Positions 36,526 through 46,875 are shown, counted from the stretch's first letter. The stretch: 64,000 nucleotides of DNA from Deinococcus aerolatus (GCF_014647055.1 NZ_BMOL01000013.1:1-64000); one strand, 5' to 3'. The notes: generated from the sequence alone by a model not told the origin. Translations and numbers: made by a program.

Positions 36526-37623
36526 TTAGCCCACGTCAATCATCACTTTCATGCTGCTCCGCTTTTCCCGATCCACAAACTCGAACGCTTCAGGCGTCTG
36601 ATCAAATGGGAAGCGGTGGGTGACCAGCGCGTCCAGATCAACTGCGCCGCTGGCCACCAGTCCGATGGCCGCCGGGTAGCAGTTGGCATAACGGAACACG
36701 CCGCGCAGGGTGACCTCGCGGCTGGCGGCCGACACGATGTCCAGGCTGACCTCCGGGTCCGGTGGCAGGCCCACCAGCACCGCCCGGCCGCCAGGCCTCG
36801 GCGCGGCCAGGGTCATGCGCGTGGTCGGCAGGCTGCCTGCCGTCTCAAAGGCCACGTCCACCCCCGCGTGGGTCAGCGGCAGGTCACTCCGCGTCAGTTC
36901 GTGGATCACGGCCAGCACGTCCTGGTTGCGGGCATTGATGGTGTGCGTGGCCCCCACCCTGCGCGCCACTTCCAGCCGGAAGTCTTCCAGATCGACGGCG
37001 ACGATGGTGGTGGCCCCTGCCGCCTTCGCCGCCTGAATGGTGGTGCAGCCAATCGGCCCCGCGCCGAACACAGCCACACTTTCCCCAGGCCCTACATTGC
37101 CCTTACGGGCTGCCCAGATGCCCACCGCCAGCGGTTCCAGCAACGCCCCCGCATCGTCACTGATGCTGGCGGGCAGCTTGAAGGCGAAGTCATCCGGCCA
37201 CACCACGTACTCGCCCAGCGCGCCGTTGACCGGTGGCGTGGCCATGAAGGTCATGTGCGGGCACAGGTTGTATTCACCGCCCTTGCAGTACACGCAGCGG
37301 CGGCAGGGGTAGCCCGGCTCCAGCGCCACCCGGTCTCCCACCGCCAGACTGGTCACGCCCTCGCCCAACGCGTCCACGACGCCCATGACCTCGTGGCCCA
37401 GCACCAGCGGAGCCTCTACCACGAAAGGACCGATGCGCCCGTGGGTGTAGTAATGCACGTCGCTGCCGCACACGCCGATGCGCCGCACGCGTACGCGTAC
37501 CTCACGGGGGCCGGGGGCGGGCACCTCGCGAGTTTCCCATTTTAAATTACGGATGCCATGCAACACGCTGGTCCGGGAAAGCTGCGTTTCCGGGCTGGTG
37601 GGGGGATGGTCAATGAAAGTCAT
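36526..37623 (-). CDS. zinc-dependent polyol dehydrogenase (sorbitol/xylitol dehydrogenase-like)
   Basis: A 365-residue medium-chain dehydrogenase. The catalytic zinc site is GVCGSDVHYYTHG and LGHEVMGVV, the structural zinc site is YPCRRCVYCKGGEYNLCP, and the NAD site is VAVFGAGPIGCTTIQAAKAAGA with an acidic residue after it (VDLEDFR), favouring NAD. HYYTHGRIG is typical of sorbitol/xylitol dehydrogenases. The ATG at 37623 has GAGG 8 nt upstream. It is 46 nt downstream of the mannitol-type dehydrogenase and part of the polyol operon. Confidence 0.9.
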   Translation of the reverse strand: MTFIDHPPTSPETQLSRTSVLHGIRNLKWETREVPAPGPREVRVRVRRIGVCGSDVHYYTHGRIGPFVVEAPLVLGHEVMGVVDALGEGVTSLAVGDRVALEPGYPCRRCVYCKGGEYNLCPHMTFMATPPVNGALGEYVVWPDDFAFKLPASISDDAGALLEPLAVGIWAARKGNVGPGESVAVFGAGPIGCTTIQAAKAAGATTIVAVDLEDFRLEVARRVGATHTINARNQDVLAVIHELTRSDLPLTHAGVDVAFETAGSLPTTRMTLAAPRPGGRAVLVGLPPDPEVSLDIVSAASREVTLRGVFRYANCYPAAIGLVASGAVDLDALVTHRFPFDQTPEAFEFVDREKRSSMKVMIDVG

Positions 37624-37669
37624 AGCTACGCCTCGGTTTTGACTGGGTGGGGCAGGGAAGGGGCGGCTG

Positions 37670-39190
<1,521 letters not shown>

Positions 39191-39235
39191 GGATGACGCT
39201 CCAAAGAGGTTCGAGACAGGGACTTAGAGTGGACT

Positions 39236-39904
39236 TTATTCGACCAATTGAACGATCAGATCGGCACGGGCGCGGGTGGCGTGAATGAGGGCGGCGTTGG
39301 GCCCATCCACCGTCTCCACCCAGGAGGCTGCCTCGTCGGGAGCTTTGCCGAAAGCCACGTGACGAGCATGCAGACGTGAGAGGCGCACACTGTCGGGCAA
39401 GTCCAGAAACCAGACCGCATCCAGCACGGGTCTGACCCGGCCCCACGCCCCATCGTTCAGCAACAGGTAATTGCCCTCGGTAAGAATCAGGGGCGTCCCA
39501 GCGGGAACAGCAATGGCGCTGCCAATGGACGCTTCAAGGTGGCGGTCAAAGGTGGGAGCGTACACCGTCTGGTCCTTTTCCGCGCGTAGCCGTTCAAGCA
39601 GCGCCGCATAGCCGCCCGCGTCGAAGGTATCCGGTGCGCCCTTGCGGTCACGGCGGCCCAATCGGTCCAATTCCGCGTTCGCCAGATGAAAGCCGTCCAT
39701 GCCCACCAGCGCCGCCCCAGCTCCCAATTCTTCAGCCAGCGCCGCGCAGAGGGTGGACTTGCCCGCCCCCGGTGCGCCCACGATGCCCAGAATGCGCCGC
39801 TCACCGTGGACGGTGGTGGCCCGCGCCCGCGCCAGCAACTCGGCCAGAGTCGCCCGAACGGTTTCGGGAGAGGCCAGGTGTGGATGGGGAGGTGGGGCAG
39901 TCAT
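39236..39904 (-). CDS. P-loop nucleoside/sugar kinase family protein
   Basis: A 222-residue kinase of the PanK/uridine-kinase/FrcK-like group. The Walker A motif GAPGAGKST is at residues 43-51, followed by VGMDGFHLANAELDRLGRRDRKGAPDTFDAGGYAALL, a phosphoribulokinase/uridine-kinase-like lid, and ILTEGNYLLLN. In sugar operons such proteins are proposed to phosphorylate the ketose formed by the dehydrogenase, for example fructose; that role is inferred from context here. GGAG lies 7 nt upstream of the ATG. The gene carries a partial copy of the parS palindrome at 39354-39369. Confidence 0.82.
   Translation of the reverse strand: MTAPPPHPHLASPETVRATLAELLARARATTVHGERRILGIVGAPGAGKSTLCAALAEELGAGAALVGMDGFHLANAELDRLGRRDRKGAPDTFDAGGYAALLERLRAEKDQTVYAPTFDRHLEASIGSAIAVPAGTPLILTEGNYLLLNDGAWGRVRPVLDAVWFLDLPDSVRLSRLHARHVAFGKAPDEAASWVETVDGPNAALIHATRARADLIVQLVE
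39354..39369. repeat. partial parS-like half site in the kinase gene
   Basis: CACGTGACGAGCA matches the right half and centre of the 20-bp palindrome exactly; the left arm has diverged. It may be chance or a decayed or weak site. Confidence 0.3.
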
Positions 39905-39954
39905 CTCAATTCTCCATTGGGGATACGGGCGTGCAGCAGACGCATTTGCCTGCT

Positions 39955-40812
39955 TTATTTGACTGCCCCGAAACTCAGGCCGCGCACCAGCTGGCGCTGG
40001 GCCACCCAGCCGAAGATCAGCACCGGCAGCACAGTCAGGACGGCGGCGGCGCTCATTTGTGCCCAGAACAGGCCCATGCTGGTCTTGAATGAGCTGATGA
40101 ACACGCTCAGCGGCGCGGCGTCCGAACTGGTGAGGTTCACCGCAAAGAAGACCTCATTCCACGCGAAGATCACTGCCAGCAGCGCGGTGGCCGCCATACC
40201 CGGCGCGGACAGCGGCAGCGCGATCCTAAAGAATTCCTGCGCCACCGACGCGCCGTCCACCTTGGCGGCCTCGTAGATGGCAAAGGGGATCTCGGTCATG
40301 TAACTGTGCATCATCCAGACCACCAGCGGCAGGTTCATGGTGGTGTACATCAGGATCAGTCCCGGCAGGGTGTCGAGCAGGCTCAGGTTACGGAACAGTA
40401 AGAACAGCGGCACGATCACGCCCACGGCCGGCATCATCTTGGTGGACAGCATCCAAGTCAGCGTGTTCTGCGCGCGGGTGGTGGGGTAGACGGCCAGCGC
40501 AAACGCGGCGGGCAGCCCCAGCACGAACGCCAGCACGGTGCTGCCGACGGCGGCGATCACGCTATTTTTCAACGCCGGAAAGTAACTGGGCAGCGCGTTC
40601 TTGAAGTTCTCCAGGATCGGCGTGAAGGCAAAGACGGGTGGGCTGGCAAAGGCCTCGGCCTCGGTCTTGAAGGCGGCCAGAAACATCCACACCAGCGGGA
40701 ACAGGAAGGCGAGAGCCACGGCGTAGGTGATCACGGTCAGCACGGTGTTGCGCACCTTGATGCGGCTCTTGTCCCGTCTGACCGGCGCTGAAGTGCTGGG
40801 TACGGTGGTCAT
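39955..40812 (-). CDS. polyol/sugar ABC transporter permease (MalG-type)
   Basis: A 285-residue inner-membrane permease with six predicted membrane segments (first VITYAVALAFLFPLVWMFLAAF). The cytoplasmic EAA coupling loop is AIYEAAKVDGASVAQEFFRIALPLSAPG. It belongs to the carbohydrate CUT1 family, as do SmoG/MtlG. It begins 1 nt from the stop of the partner permease, so the two are translationally coupled. No ATP-binding subunit is encoded in the operon. Confidence 0.92.
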   Translation of the reverse strand: MTTVPSTSAPVRRDKSRIKVRNTVLTVITYAVALAFLFPLVWMFLAAFKTEAEAFASPPVFAFTPILENFKNALPSYFPALKNSVIAAVGSTVLAFVLGLPAAFALAVYPTTRAQNTLTWMLSTKMMPAVGVIVPLFLLFRNLSLLDTLPGLILMYTTMNLPLVVWMMHSYMTEIPFAIYEAAKVDGASVAQEFFRIALPLSAPGMAATALLAVIFAWNEVFFAVNLTSSDAAPLSVFISSFKTSMGLFWAQMSAAAVLTVLPVLIFGWVAQRQLVRGLSFGAVK

Positions 40813-40813
40813 G

Positions 40814-41743
40814 TCAGCCCCCCTTATTGGTCCGGTTGTTGCGGTTGATCATCCGCAGCAGGTAGACCGCCAGGATGTTGGTCAGGATCACGGTGATCAC
40901 GCCCGCCGCGCTGGCCAGACCGATGTTGTACTCGGCGAATGCCTTCTGGTAGATAAAATACGGCAGGTTGGTGGTGGCCAGTCCCGGCCCCCCGGAAGTC
41001 GAGCCGTAGATCTCGCCGTAGACCTGAAGCAGGGCAATGGTCTCCATCAGCACCACCACCTGAATGGCCTGAGTCCAGTGCGGCATCACGATGTGCTGGA
41101 ACTCCTGTAAGGGGCTGGCTCCGTCCAGGCGGGCGGCTTCCAGTTGATCGTCGGGGAGGCTCTGCAGTCCCGTCAGCAGGATCAGCATGGCGAACGGCGT
41201 CCACTCCCAGGTGATCATGGCGATCACGCTGGCCATCGGGTACTGCGCCAGCCAATCCACCGGCTGCCCGCCCAGCGAGGCCACCACCCACGAGAAGAAG
41301 CCGAACACTGGGTTCAGGAGCATGTTCTTCCAGACCACCGCCGTGACGATAGGCATCACCAGAAACGAGCTGATCATCAGGGTGCGCAGCAGTCCCCGCC
41401 CCGGAAAATTGCGGTTGAGCAGCATCGCCATCGCGCCGCCGATCAGCAGGGTCAGGATCAAGGTGCCGCCCGCCAGCACAACGGTGTTCCACACGACTTG
41501 CAGGTTCTGAGGGTTGGTCAGCAGCGTGGCGTAATTGCCGAAGCCGATGAATGGGCGGTTGTCGGGAATAACCAGGTTGTAATTGAAGAACGAGTAGTAG
41601 ATGGTCATGAAGAACGGCACCTGCGTGGTCAAGATCAGGTAGAGCATGGCCGGCCAGATCAGCGCGGCGGGCGTCAGCTTGAGGCCGCGCTTGGGGGCGG
41701 GTGGACTGGCCGTGGTGGTGGTTGGACGGACGGCGGTGGTCAT
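40814..41743 (-). CDS. polyol/sugar ABC transporter permease (MalF-type)
   Basis: A 309-residue inner-membrane permease. The first membrane segment follows a Thr/Pro-rich N-terminus (LTPAALIWPAMLYLILTTQVPFFMTIYYSFF), and the coupling loop is LEAARLDGASPLQEFQHIVMPHW. It pairs with the MalG-type subunit. The start ATG at 41743 follows AAGGGG. An intrinsic terminator lies between it and the binding-protein gene, which should make permease transcripts rarer than those for the binding protein. Confidence 0.92.
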   Translation of the reverse strand: MTTAVRPTTTTASPPAPKRGLKLTPAALIWPAMLYLILTTQVPFFMTIYYSFFNYNLVIPDNRPFIGFGNYATLLTNPQNLQVVWNTVVLAGGTLILTLLIGGAMAMLLNRNFPGRGLLRTLMISSFLVMPIVTAVVWKNMLLNPVFGFFSWVVASLGGQPVDWLAQYPMASVIAMITWEWTPFAMLILLTGLQSLPDDQLEAARLDGASPLQEFQHIVMPHWTQAIQVVVLMETIALLQVYGEIYGSTSGGPGLATTNLPYFIYQKAFAEYNIGLASAAGVITVILTNILAVYLLRMINRNNRTNKGG

Positions 41744-41834
41744 GGGGTCCCCTTGTGACCGCACACAGAAGGTGGCAGTGGTCAGAACGTGACAGCAGCT
41801 GGGCAGACAGAACGCGTGGGAAAGGCCGATTCCG

Positions 41835-41878
41835 CAAAAAATGAGGAGGAGACAGGCAATGTGCCTCAGCCTCCTCCT
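41835..41878 (-). terminator. intra-operon rho-independent terminator after the binding-protein gene
   Basis: On the minus strand a GC-rich stem with a small bulge (GGAGGAGGCTGAGGC pairing with GCCTGTCTCCTCCTC) is followed by ATTTTTTG. It lies between the substrate-binding protein stop and the permease start, where partial termination is common. Confidence 0.75.
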
Positions 41879-41902
41879 ACACCTAACTGGAAGCGCCGGG
41901 AT

Positions 41903-43234
41903 TTACTTCTGGTAACCGCCTTCCTTGGCAGCCTTCTGGGCGGCGTCCTGCGCCTGCTTCAGCGCCTGGTCCACGGTGGTCTGACCGCTGATGGCCCCGG
42001 CCAGGAACTGACCGACCTGCGTGCCCAGCGCCTGAAACTGCGGGATGGCGACGTACTGGATGCCCGTGTAAGGAACGGGTTCCTTGGTGGCATTGGTCAC
42101 GTCGGCGCTGTTGATGGCGCCCAGAACCAGACCGCTGAACGCGCCGGCGGCCTTCTTGTAGTTGGGGTTGTTGTAGGTGCTGGTGCGGGTGCCGGGAGGC
42201 ACCGACGCCCAGCTGCCCTTTTCCTTGGCGACCAGCGCGATGTACTCCTGACTGGTGGCCCAGGTGATGAACTTGAAGGCCGCGTCCTCCTTCTTGGTGC
42301 TCTTGGGAATCGCCAGGTTCCAGCTCCAGTACCAGTGGTTGCCCTTGGGCGTCCCGGGGCCGACCGGCGCGTTGGCAAAGCCTACCGACTTGGTGATCTT
42401 GGAGCTGCTGGGATCGCTCAGGAACCCGGCGGCCACGGTGGCGTCCACCCACATGCCGCACTTGCCCTGGCTCATCAGGGTCAGGTTCTCGGTAAAGCCG
42501 TTGCCGGTGGCGCCGGGAGGACCGTACTTCTTGATGGTGTCCACGTAGAAGGTCATGGCGTTCTTCCAAGCCGCGGAGTCGAGCTGCGCATTCCAGTCCT
42601 TGTCGTACCAGCGCCCGCCGAAGGTGTTCATCACGGTGCTGAACACCGCCATGTTCTCGCCCCAGCCGGGCAGGCCGCGCAAACAGATGCCGTATACACC
42701 CTTGCTGGGGTTATGGATCTTGGCGGCGAAGCCCTGGATCTGGCTCCAGGTGGGGCTTTGCGGCATGGAGATGCCTGCGGCCTTGAACAGATCCTTGTTG
42801 TGGTACGTCATGCTGCTCTCGGCATAGAACGGCACGGCGTACAGGTTGCTGTTCACCGTCAGTGCCTTGCGGACCCCGGGAATGATGTCGTCGAGGTTGT
42901 AACTCTTGGCAATCTCGGGGTTCTTGGCAAACATCGGCGTCAGCGGATCGAGCCAGCCGTTCTTGGCCCAGATTGGCACCTCGTAGGCCCCCACCGTGGC
43001 GACGTCGAAGCCGCCCGCGTTGCTCGCGACGTCCAGCGTGACCTTCTGGCGCAGTTCGTTCTCGGGCAACACCACCCATTTCACATTGATGTCCGGGGAC
43101 TTCTTGGTGAACTCCGGCGTCAGCTTCTGCATCGTGACCATGTCCGGGTTGTTCACGGTGGCGATGGTAATGGTGGTGGCAGCCTGGGCGGCAGTGAAGG
43201 TCAGGGCGAGGCTGAGCGTGATCAGTCGTTTCAT
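41903..43234 (-). CDS. polyol/sugar ABC transporter substrate-binding protein
   Basis: A 443-residue exported protein with signal peptide LITLSLALTFTAAQA. The mature part starts ATTITIATVNNPDMVTMQKLTPEFTKKSPDINVKWVVLPENELRQKVTLDVASNAGGFDV, which resembles sorbitol/mannitol-binding proteins (SmoE/MtlE) of the CUT1 family. It is first in the operon, with GAGG about 8 nt before the ATG at 43234, and divergent from the LacI regulator. The ligand is probably sorbitol or mannitol, by context with the dehydrogenases. Confidence 0.9.
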   Translation of the reverse strand: MKRLITLSLALTFTAAQAATTITIATVNNPDMVTMQKLTPEFTKKSPDINVKWVVLPENELRQKVTLDVASNAGGFDVATVGAYEVPIWAKNGWLDPLTPMFAKNPEIAKSYNLDDIIPGVRKALTVNSNLYAVPFYAESSMTYHNKDLFKAAGISMPQSPTWSQIQGFAAKIHNPSKGVYGICLRGLPGWGENMAVFSTVMNTFGGRWYDKDWNAQLDSAAWKNAMTFYVDTIKKYGPPGATGNGFTENLTLMSQGKCGMWVDATVAAGFLSDPSSSKITKSVGFANAPVGPGTPKGNHWYWSWNLAIPKSTKKEDAAFKFITWATSQEYIALVAKEKGSWASVPPGTRTSTYNNPNYKKAAGAFSGLVLGAINSADVTNATKEPVPYTGIQYVAIPQFQALGTQVGQFLAGAISGQTTVDQALKQAQDAAQKAAKEGGYQK

Positions 43235-43364
43235 GGGTATACCTCTGGCAACGCCGCGCACTCCAGAGCGGCGAGGGCATGGAGCGGCAAACCTGACATA
43301 CGGGCCTGACGCGCTCGGTTCGACCAGGGCGATCCCCGGCCAGGTGATGAATGGTCTCGTGGCC

Positions 43365-43377
43365 ATGATTGAATCAT
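43365..43377. promoter_or_regulatory. 13-bp palindrome, candidate LacI operator
   Basis: ATGATTGAATCAT is perfectly symmetric about its central G. It lies in the divergent region between the binding-protein gene and the LacI gene, next to an AT-rich stretch likely to hold the promoters. Confidence 0.4.
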
Positions 43378-43409
43378 AGTTTTTTTCATTCGTCAAATCT
43401 TATTTCTTG

Positions 43410-43425
43410 AACTCGGAACAGAGTT
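43410..43425. promoter_or_regulatory. 16-bp dyad, candidate LacI operator
   Basis: AACTCGGAACAGAGTT has perfect 5-bp outer arms. It is in the same divergent control region as the dyads at 43365 and 43434. Confidence 0.4.
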
Positions 43426-43433
43426 TGTATCCA

Positions 43434-43449
43434 ATGGCCACGGGGCCAT
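43434..43449. promoter_or_regulatory. 16-bp inverted repeat upstream of lacI-type gene
   Basis: ATGGCC, spacer ACGG, GGCCAT. The arms are perfect and end 64 nt before the regulator start. Confidence 0.35.
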
Positions 43450-43513
43450 GGCGATCCATGTCGCCAGCGTAAACACTGTCTGCTGGACACCCTGCCGGGG
43501 CGCACCCATTACA

Positions 43514-44563
43514 ATGGCCCGCGTGTCAACGATTCAGGATGTCGCGCGGCTGGCCGGAGTCTCGGCCACCACGGCCAAACGGGCCCTGCGTGATCCGGAC
43601 AAACTCACGCCCGAAACGCTGATGCGGGTGCAGGAGGCCATCGCGCAGCTGCACTACGAACCCGATGTGCGGGCCGGAAGCCTGCGCGGCGGCCAGAGCC
43701 GCACGGTGGGCCTGGTGGTGGCCAGCATTGTCGAGCCGTTCTTCGCGCAGTTCGCCCGCGCCGCCGCGCGGCAGCTCAAGGCCGCCGACTACACCCTGAT
43801 CATCAGCGAGAACGAGTACAGCGCCCGGCTGGAGCTGCCTGAATTGCGCCGCCTGTACGGCCAGCGCGTGGCGGCGATCATGTTGCGGCCCGGCTACGGC
43901 CCGGACAGCCGGGAGTACCTGGAACGCCTGCGCGGGCGCGGCCTGTTTATTCTGGAGTACGACTACGTGCCGGACGATTCGGCGTTTCCCAGCGTGATGC
44001 TCGACAACGCCCAGGCGATGCGTGAAGCCGTAGCGTACCTGCACGGGCTGGGGCACACCCGGATCGCCGCGCTGGGCACCTACGATCCGGTGGTGCACCC
44101 GGAGGGCCGCTCACGGACGTTTCCGCAGGCCATGCGTGAGCGCGGCCTGGACGTGCCGCCTGAGTACCAGCGCGTGACGCTGCTCACCGAGGAGAGCGCT
44201 TACGCCCTGACGCACGAGTTGCTGGCCCTGCCCGCACCTCCCAGCGCCCTGATCGCCCTAACCGGCACCCAGGCCATCGGCGCGTTCCGGGCCGTACATG
44301 AGCGAGGGCTGGACCTGCCCGGCGACCTGTCGCTGCTGACCTTTGACAATTACCCCTGGACCGCGCTTGTCAATCCGCCCATCACAGTCATTGAGCAGCC
44401 GGTGGAACAGATGGCTTGGATGGCGGCCGGTGCGGTGTTGCAGGCGCTGGACGGCGACCTCCCCCCGGGGGAAGTGGAGCGGCACGTGGTCCTGCCGGGG
44501 CGCCTGATCGTACGCGGCAGCTGCGCCCCGCCCCGCCATCCGCAGCTTGTCTCCAGCCTTTAG
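43514..44563 (+). CDS. LacI-family transcriptional regulator of the polyol operon
   Basis: A 349-residue repressor. The N-terminal HTH and hinge are STIQDVARLAGVSATTAKRALRDPDKLTPETLMRVQEAIAQLHYEPD, followed by a periplasmic-binding-protein-like sensor domain (TVGLVVASIVEPFFAQFARAA) and a C-terminal core ending RLIVRGSC. It is divergent from the polyol importer, which it probably represses in the absence of polyol. The start is taken at the ATG at 43514; the open frame extends to 43448 but lacks regulator features. No Shine-Dalgarno sequence is seen. Confidence 0.9.
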   Translation: MARVSTIQDVARLAGVSATTAKRALRDPDKLTPETLMRVQEAIAQLHYEPDVRAGSLRGGQSRTVGLVVASIVEPFFAQFARAAARQLKAADYTLIISENEYSARLELPELRRLYGQRVAAIMLRPGYGPDSREYLERLRGRGLFILEYDYVPDDSAFPSVMLDNAQAMREAVAYLHGLGHTRIAALGTYDPVVHPEGRSRTFPQAMRERGLDVPPEYQRVTLLTEESAYALTHELLALPAPPSALIALTGTQAIGAFRAVHERGLDLPGDLSLLTFDNYPWTALVNPPITVIEQPVEQMAWMAAGAVLQALDGDLPPGEVERHVVLPGRLIVRGSCAPPRHPQLVSSL

Positions 44564-44589
44564 GGAGGCCAGGCACCAGAACCACAACG

Positions 44590-44610
44590 CTGTCAACGTC
44601 TGCTGTCAAC
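44590..44610. repeat. tandem CTGTCAAC direct repeat upstream of a MerR gene
   Basis: CTGTCAAC occurs at 44590-44597 and again at 44603-44610, a 13-nt period, just upstream of the -10-like element of the MerR gene. This may be a binding site for an activator or the MerR protein itself. Confidence 0.35.
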
Positions 44611-44626
44611 AATCTGGCTGCCCTGC

Positions 44627-44632
44627 TACTCT
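44627..44632 (+). promoter_or_regulatory. -10-like TACTCT for a leaderless MerR mRNA
   Basis: TACTCT ends 6 nt before the ATG at 44639, and no Shine-Dalgarno sequence is seen. Confidence 0.4.
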
Positions 44633-44638
44633 GCGCCC

Positions 44639-45391
44639 ATGCTGGACATCCCGCCCGACTGGACAGGGGGCATCGACGACTTCGTGGAGACCGCCAACAC
44701 CTGGCTGGCCCGCCTGCTGCCCCTGGACCGCGCCGCCCGCCCCAAAGATGAGGTCAACGCCCGGCTGGTGCGCCACTACACTACGGTTGGCCTCCTCTCG
44801 CTGCCCACCCGCGAGGGGCGCGAGGCCCGCTATGAGCGCCGGCACCTGCTGCAACTGCTGGCGCTGCGCCGCGTGATGGCCGATGGCCTGAGCGGCAAGG
44901 CCCTGTACAGCGTGCTGTCGGGGCAGGATGAGGACGGTCTGGCGCGGCTGGCCGGAGAAGGGGTGACGCTGGAGCTGGAAGCGGTGGCCGCCAGCCCTGC
45001 GCCCAGCGACGCGCTGTCGTACCTTCAAGACCTTAAGGCCAGACCACGTCCCCGCCCCAGGACCAAGGAACGAGGAGAACTGGCGAATGGGACGGCTGTA
45101 TCTGGGATCTCCAAAATGGTTGCAGGGCTCTCTACCTCCCTCGCGATTCAGCCTCTTGCATTTGCACGCACGGCATTTTTGGATAGAGAACTGCAGAGCC
45201 TTAATGCTGTGGCTGCGGAACCTGAACCGGTCCCACCCCCGCCTACAGCAGTTTCACTGTGGCGCGTCACACCCCGTCCCGGCCTGGAACTAACGCTGGA
45301 CGCGGCGTTCAAGACGCCGCAATCCGAAGCCGAATGGGAACAGCTGCTGACCGATCTGCGCGTGGCATTGGCGACGGTTGACCGGCTATGA
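44639..45391 (+). CDS. MerR-like transcriptional regulator with Pro-rich linker
   Basis: A 250-residue protein. Residues 35-85 (KDEVNARLVRHYTTVGLLSLPTREGREARYERRHLLQLLALRRVMADGLSGKALYSVL) resemble the MerR winged helix, with the HYxxxGLL motif and wing. An extended N-terminus and a long Pro/Arg-rich linker (KARPRPRPRTKERG) separate it from a C-terminal domain ending SEAEWEQLLTDLRVALATVDRL. The VWA-domain gene follows 236 nt downstream with a strong promoter, so it may be the target (inference). Confidence 0.75.
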   Translation: MLDIPPDWTGGIDDFVETANTWLARLLPLDRAARPKDEVNARLVRHYTTVGLLSLPTREGREARYERRHLLQLLALRRVMADGLSGKALYSVLSGQDEDGLARLAGEGVTLELEAVAASPAPSDALSYLQDLKARPRPRPRTKERGELANGTAVSGISKMVAGLSTSLAIQPLAFARTAFLDRELQSLNAVAAEPEPVPPPPTAVSLWRVTPRPGLELTLDAAFKTPQSEAEWEQLLTDLRVALATVDRL

Positions 45392-45478
45392 AGCCCATGA
45401 TGGGCGCCTGAATCAGAGGCTCAGACGCCAGCGGACACAGCACGGAAATCGGATGTAGAACGAGAACATATTGTCTTG

Positions 45479-45506
45479 TTGACATATCAGGTTGTTGATG
45501 TAGACT
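45479..45506 (+). promoter_or_regulatory. sigma-70-type promoter upstream of the VWA gene
   Basis: TTGACA at 45479-45484 and TAGACT at 45501-45506 with a 16-bp spacer. It is about 120 nt upstream of the VWA start. MerR-activated promoters usually have 19-20 bp spacers, so this one may be constitutive or differently controlled. Confidence 0.55.
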
Positions 45507-45627
45507 TCACCCAGCTCCACCACAGATTGTCATTGTCCGCCCCCGCTCAGCCGCGTGATCTGGATGCCCAGATCAGGCCGGCTGCCCTCGCCCACGCCGC
45601 AAAGGCGTGCGTTTCTAGGAGCCCGCC

Positions 45628-46875
45628 ATGCCGCACGACCACGCCCCCCGCATCGAACTGCTGCCCCTCAAAGCCGGCCTTCCCGCCGGCCAGGACAGTG
45701 AAATTACTGTTCTGGCCCGGATCTCTGCGGCCAGCGCCCCACCCCCCGGGAGCCAGCGGGCGCCCCTGAATCTTTCCCTGGTTATTGACCGCAGCGGCTC
45801 GATGCAGGGGCAGCCCATCGAGATGGCCCGCCGCGCCGTACAGCTGGCCCTGCGGATGATGCAGCCCCAGGATCGCGTGAGCGTCGTCTCGTTTGACGGA
45901 CACGTGGAGACGGTGGCGGCCCCGCAACTTGTGGAAGACCCACAGGCGCTGTGCCGACTGGTGGAAGGCGTGACCAGCCGGGGCAACACAGCCCTGCACG
46001 CCGGCTGGCTGGAAGGCGCGATGCTCACGGCACAATTTCATGATCCGGGCGCGTTGAACCGGGTGCTGCTGCTCAGCGACGGTCAGGCCAACAATGGTGA
46101 GACGCGGACCAACGTGATTGCCCAGCATGTACGCGGCCTGACCTCGCGCGGCGTGGGCACCAGCACGGTGGGCCTGGGCCGCAGCTACGACGAGACGCTG
46201 CTTCAGGCGATGGCCGATGCGGGCGACGGCAACTACGAACACATTGAGGACGCCTCTGCACTGCCCGCCTTCTTCAGCGCTGAGATGCAGGGCCTGACCC
46301 GCACCACCGGCCAGACGGTCAGCTTGGGCGTCGAGGCCAATCCGGCCCTGGGCAGCCTGCGCCAGGAGATGCTCAATGACCTGCCACAAAATCCCCAGGG
46401 CCGCTGGATGTTGCCCAATCTGGTGGACGGCCGTCCGCTGGAGGTGGTGTTCACGGTGCAGGTGCCCGCGCAGGCGGCGGGCTCCTCGCTGGGCGTGACG
46501 CGGGTGCGCCTGGCCTGGACGGACCGTAGCGGCGCCAGGCATCGTCTGCGCACCCAGCTGAATCTGCCTGTCCTGGACGCACCTGCATACCAGGGGCTGG
46601 GCGAGGATGAGCGGGTGCGCGTGGCGGCCGAGCGCCTGCGGGCCGCACGGGTGCGCGAGGAAGCGGCGGCGTACGCGGAGGCCGGACAGGTTCACCTGTC
46701 GCGCGAGGCGCTGATCCGCGAACGCGGGCGCCTGATGGCCCTGAACGCTCCAGGGCTGGCCTGCGAGGCCGAAGCGCTTGGGCAGCTGGACGCCGACTTT
46801 GGCCTGGACGAGCAACTGGCCCGCAAACGGGCGGTCAGCCAGAGCTACAACACCCGGCGCAGCAAGCCCCAGTAA
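45628..46875 (+). CDS. von Willebrand factor A domain protein
   Basis: A 415-residue soluble protein. The VWA domain has a complete metal-ion-dependent adhesion site: LSLVIDRSGSMQG (Asp54, Ser56, Ser58), a Thr in SRGNTALHAG and an Asp in VLLLSDGQANNGET. A beta-sandwich region follows (residues 225-310), then a charged helical C-terminus (RVRVAAERLRAARVREEAAAYAEAG). There is no signal peptide. Similar bacterial cytosolic VWA proteins act as protein-binding scaffolds; no partner ATPase is adjacent. Confidence 0.85.
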   Translation: MPHDHAPRIELLPLKAGLPAGQDSEITVLARISAASAPPPGSQRAPLNLSLVIDRSGSMQGQPIEMARRAVQLALRMMQPQDRVSVVSFDGHVETVAAPQLVEDPQALCRLVEGVTSRGNTALHAGWLEGAMLTAQFHDPGALNRVLLLSDGQANNGETRTNVIAQHVRGLTSRGVGTSTVGLGRSYDETLLQAMADAGDGNYEHIEDASALPAFFSAEMQGLTRTTGQTVSLGVEANPALGSLRQEMLNDLPQNPQGRWMLPNLVDGRPLEVVFTVQVPAQAAGSSLGVTRVRLAWTDRSGARHRLRTQLNLPVLDAPAYQGLGEDERVRVAAERLRAARVREEAAAYAEAGQVHLSREALIRERGRLMALNAPGLACEAEALGQLDADFGLDEQLARKRAVSQSYNTRRSKPQ

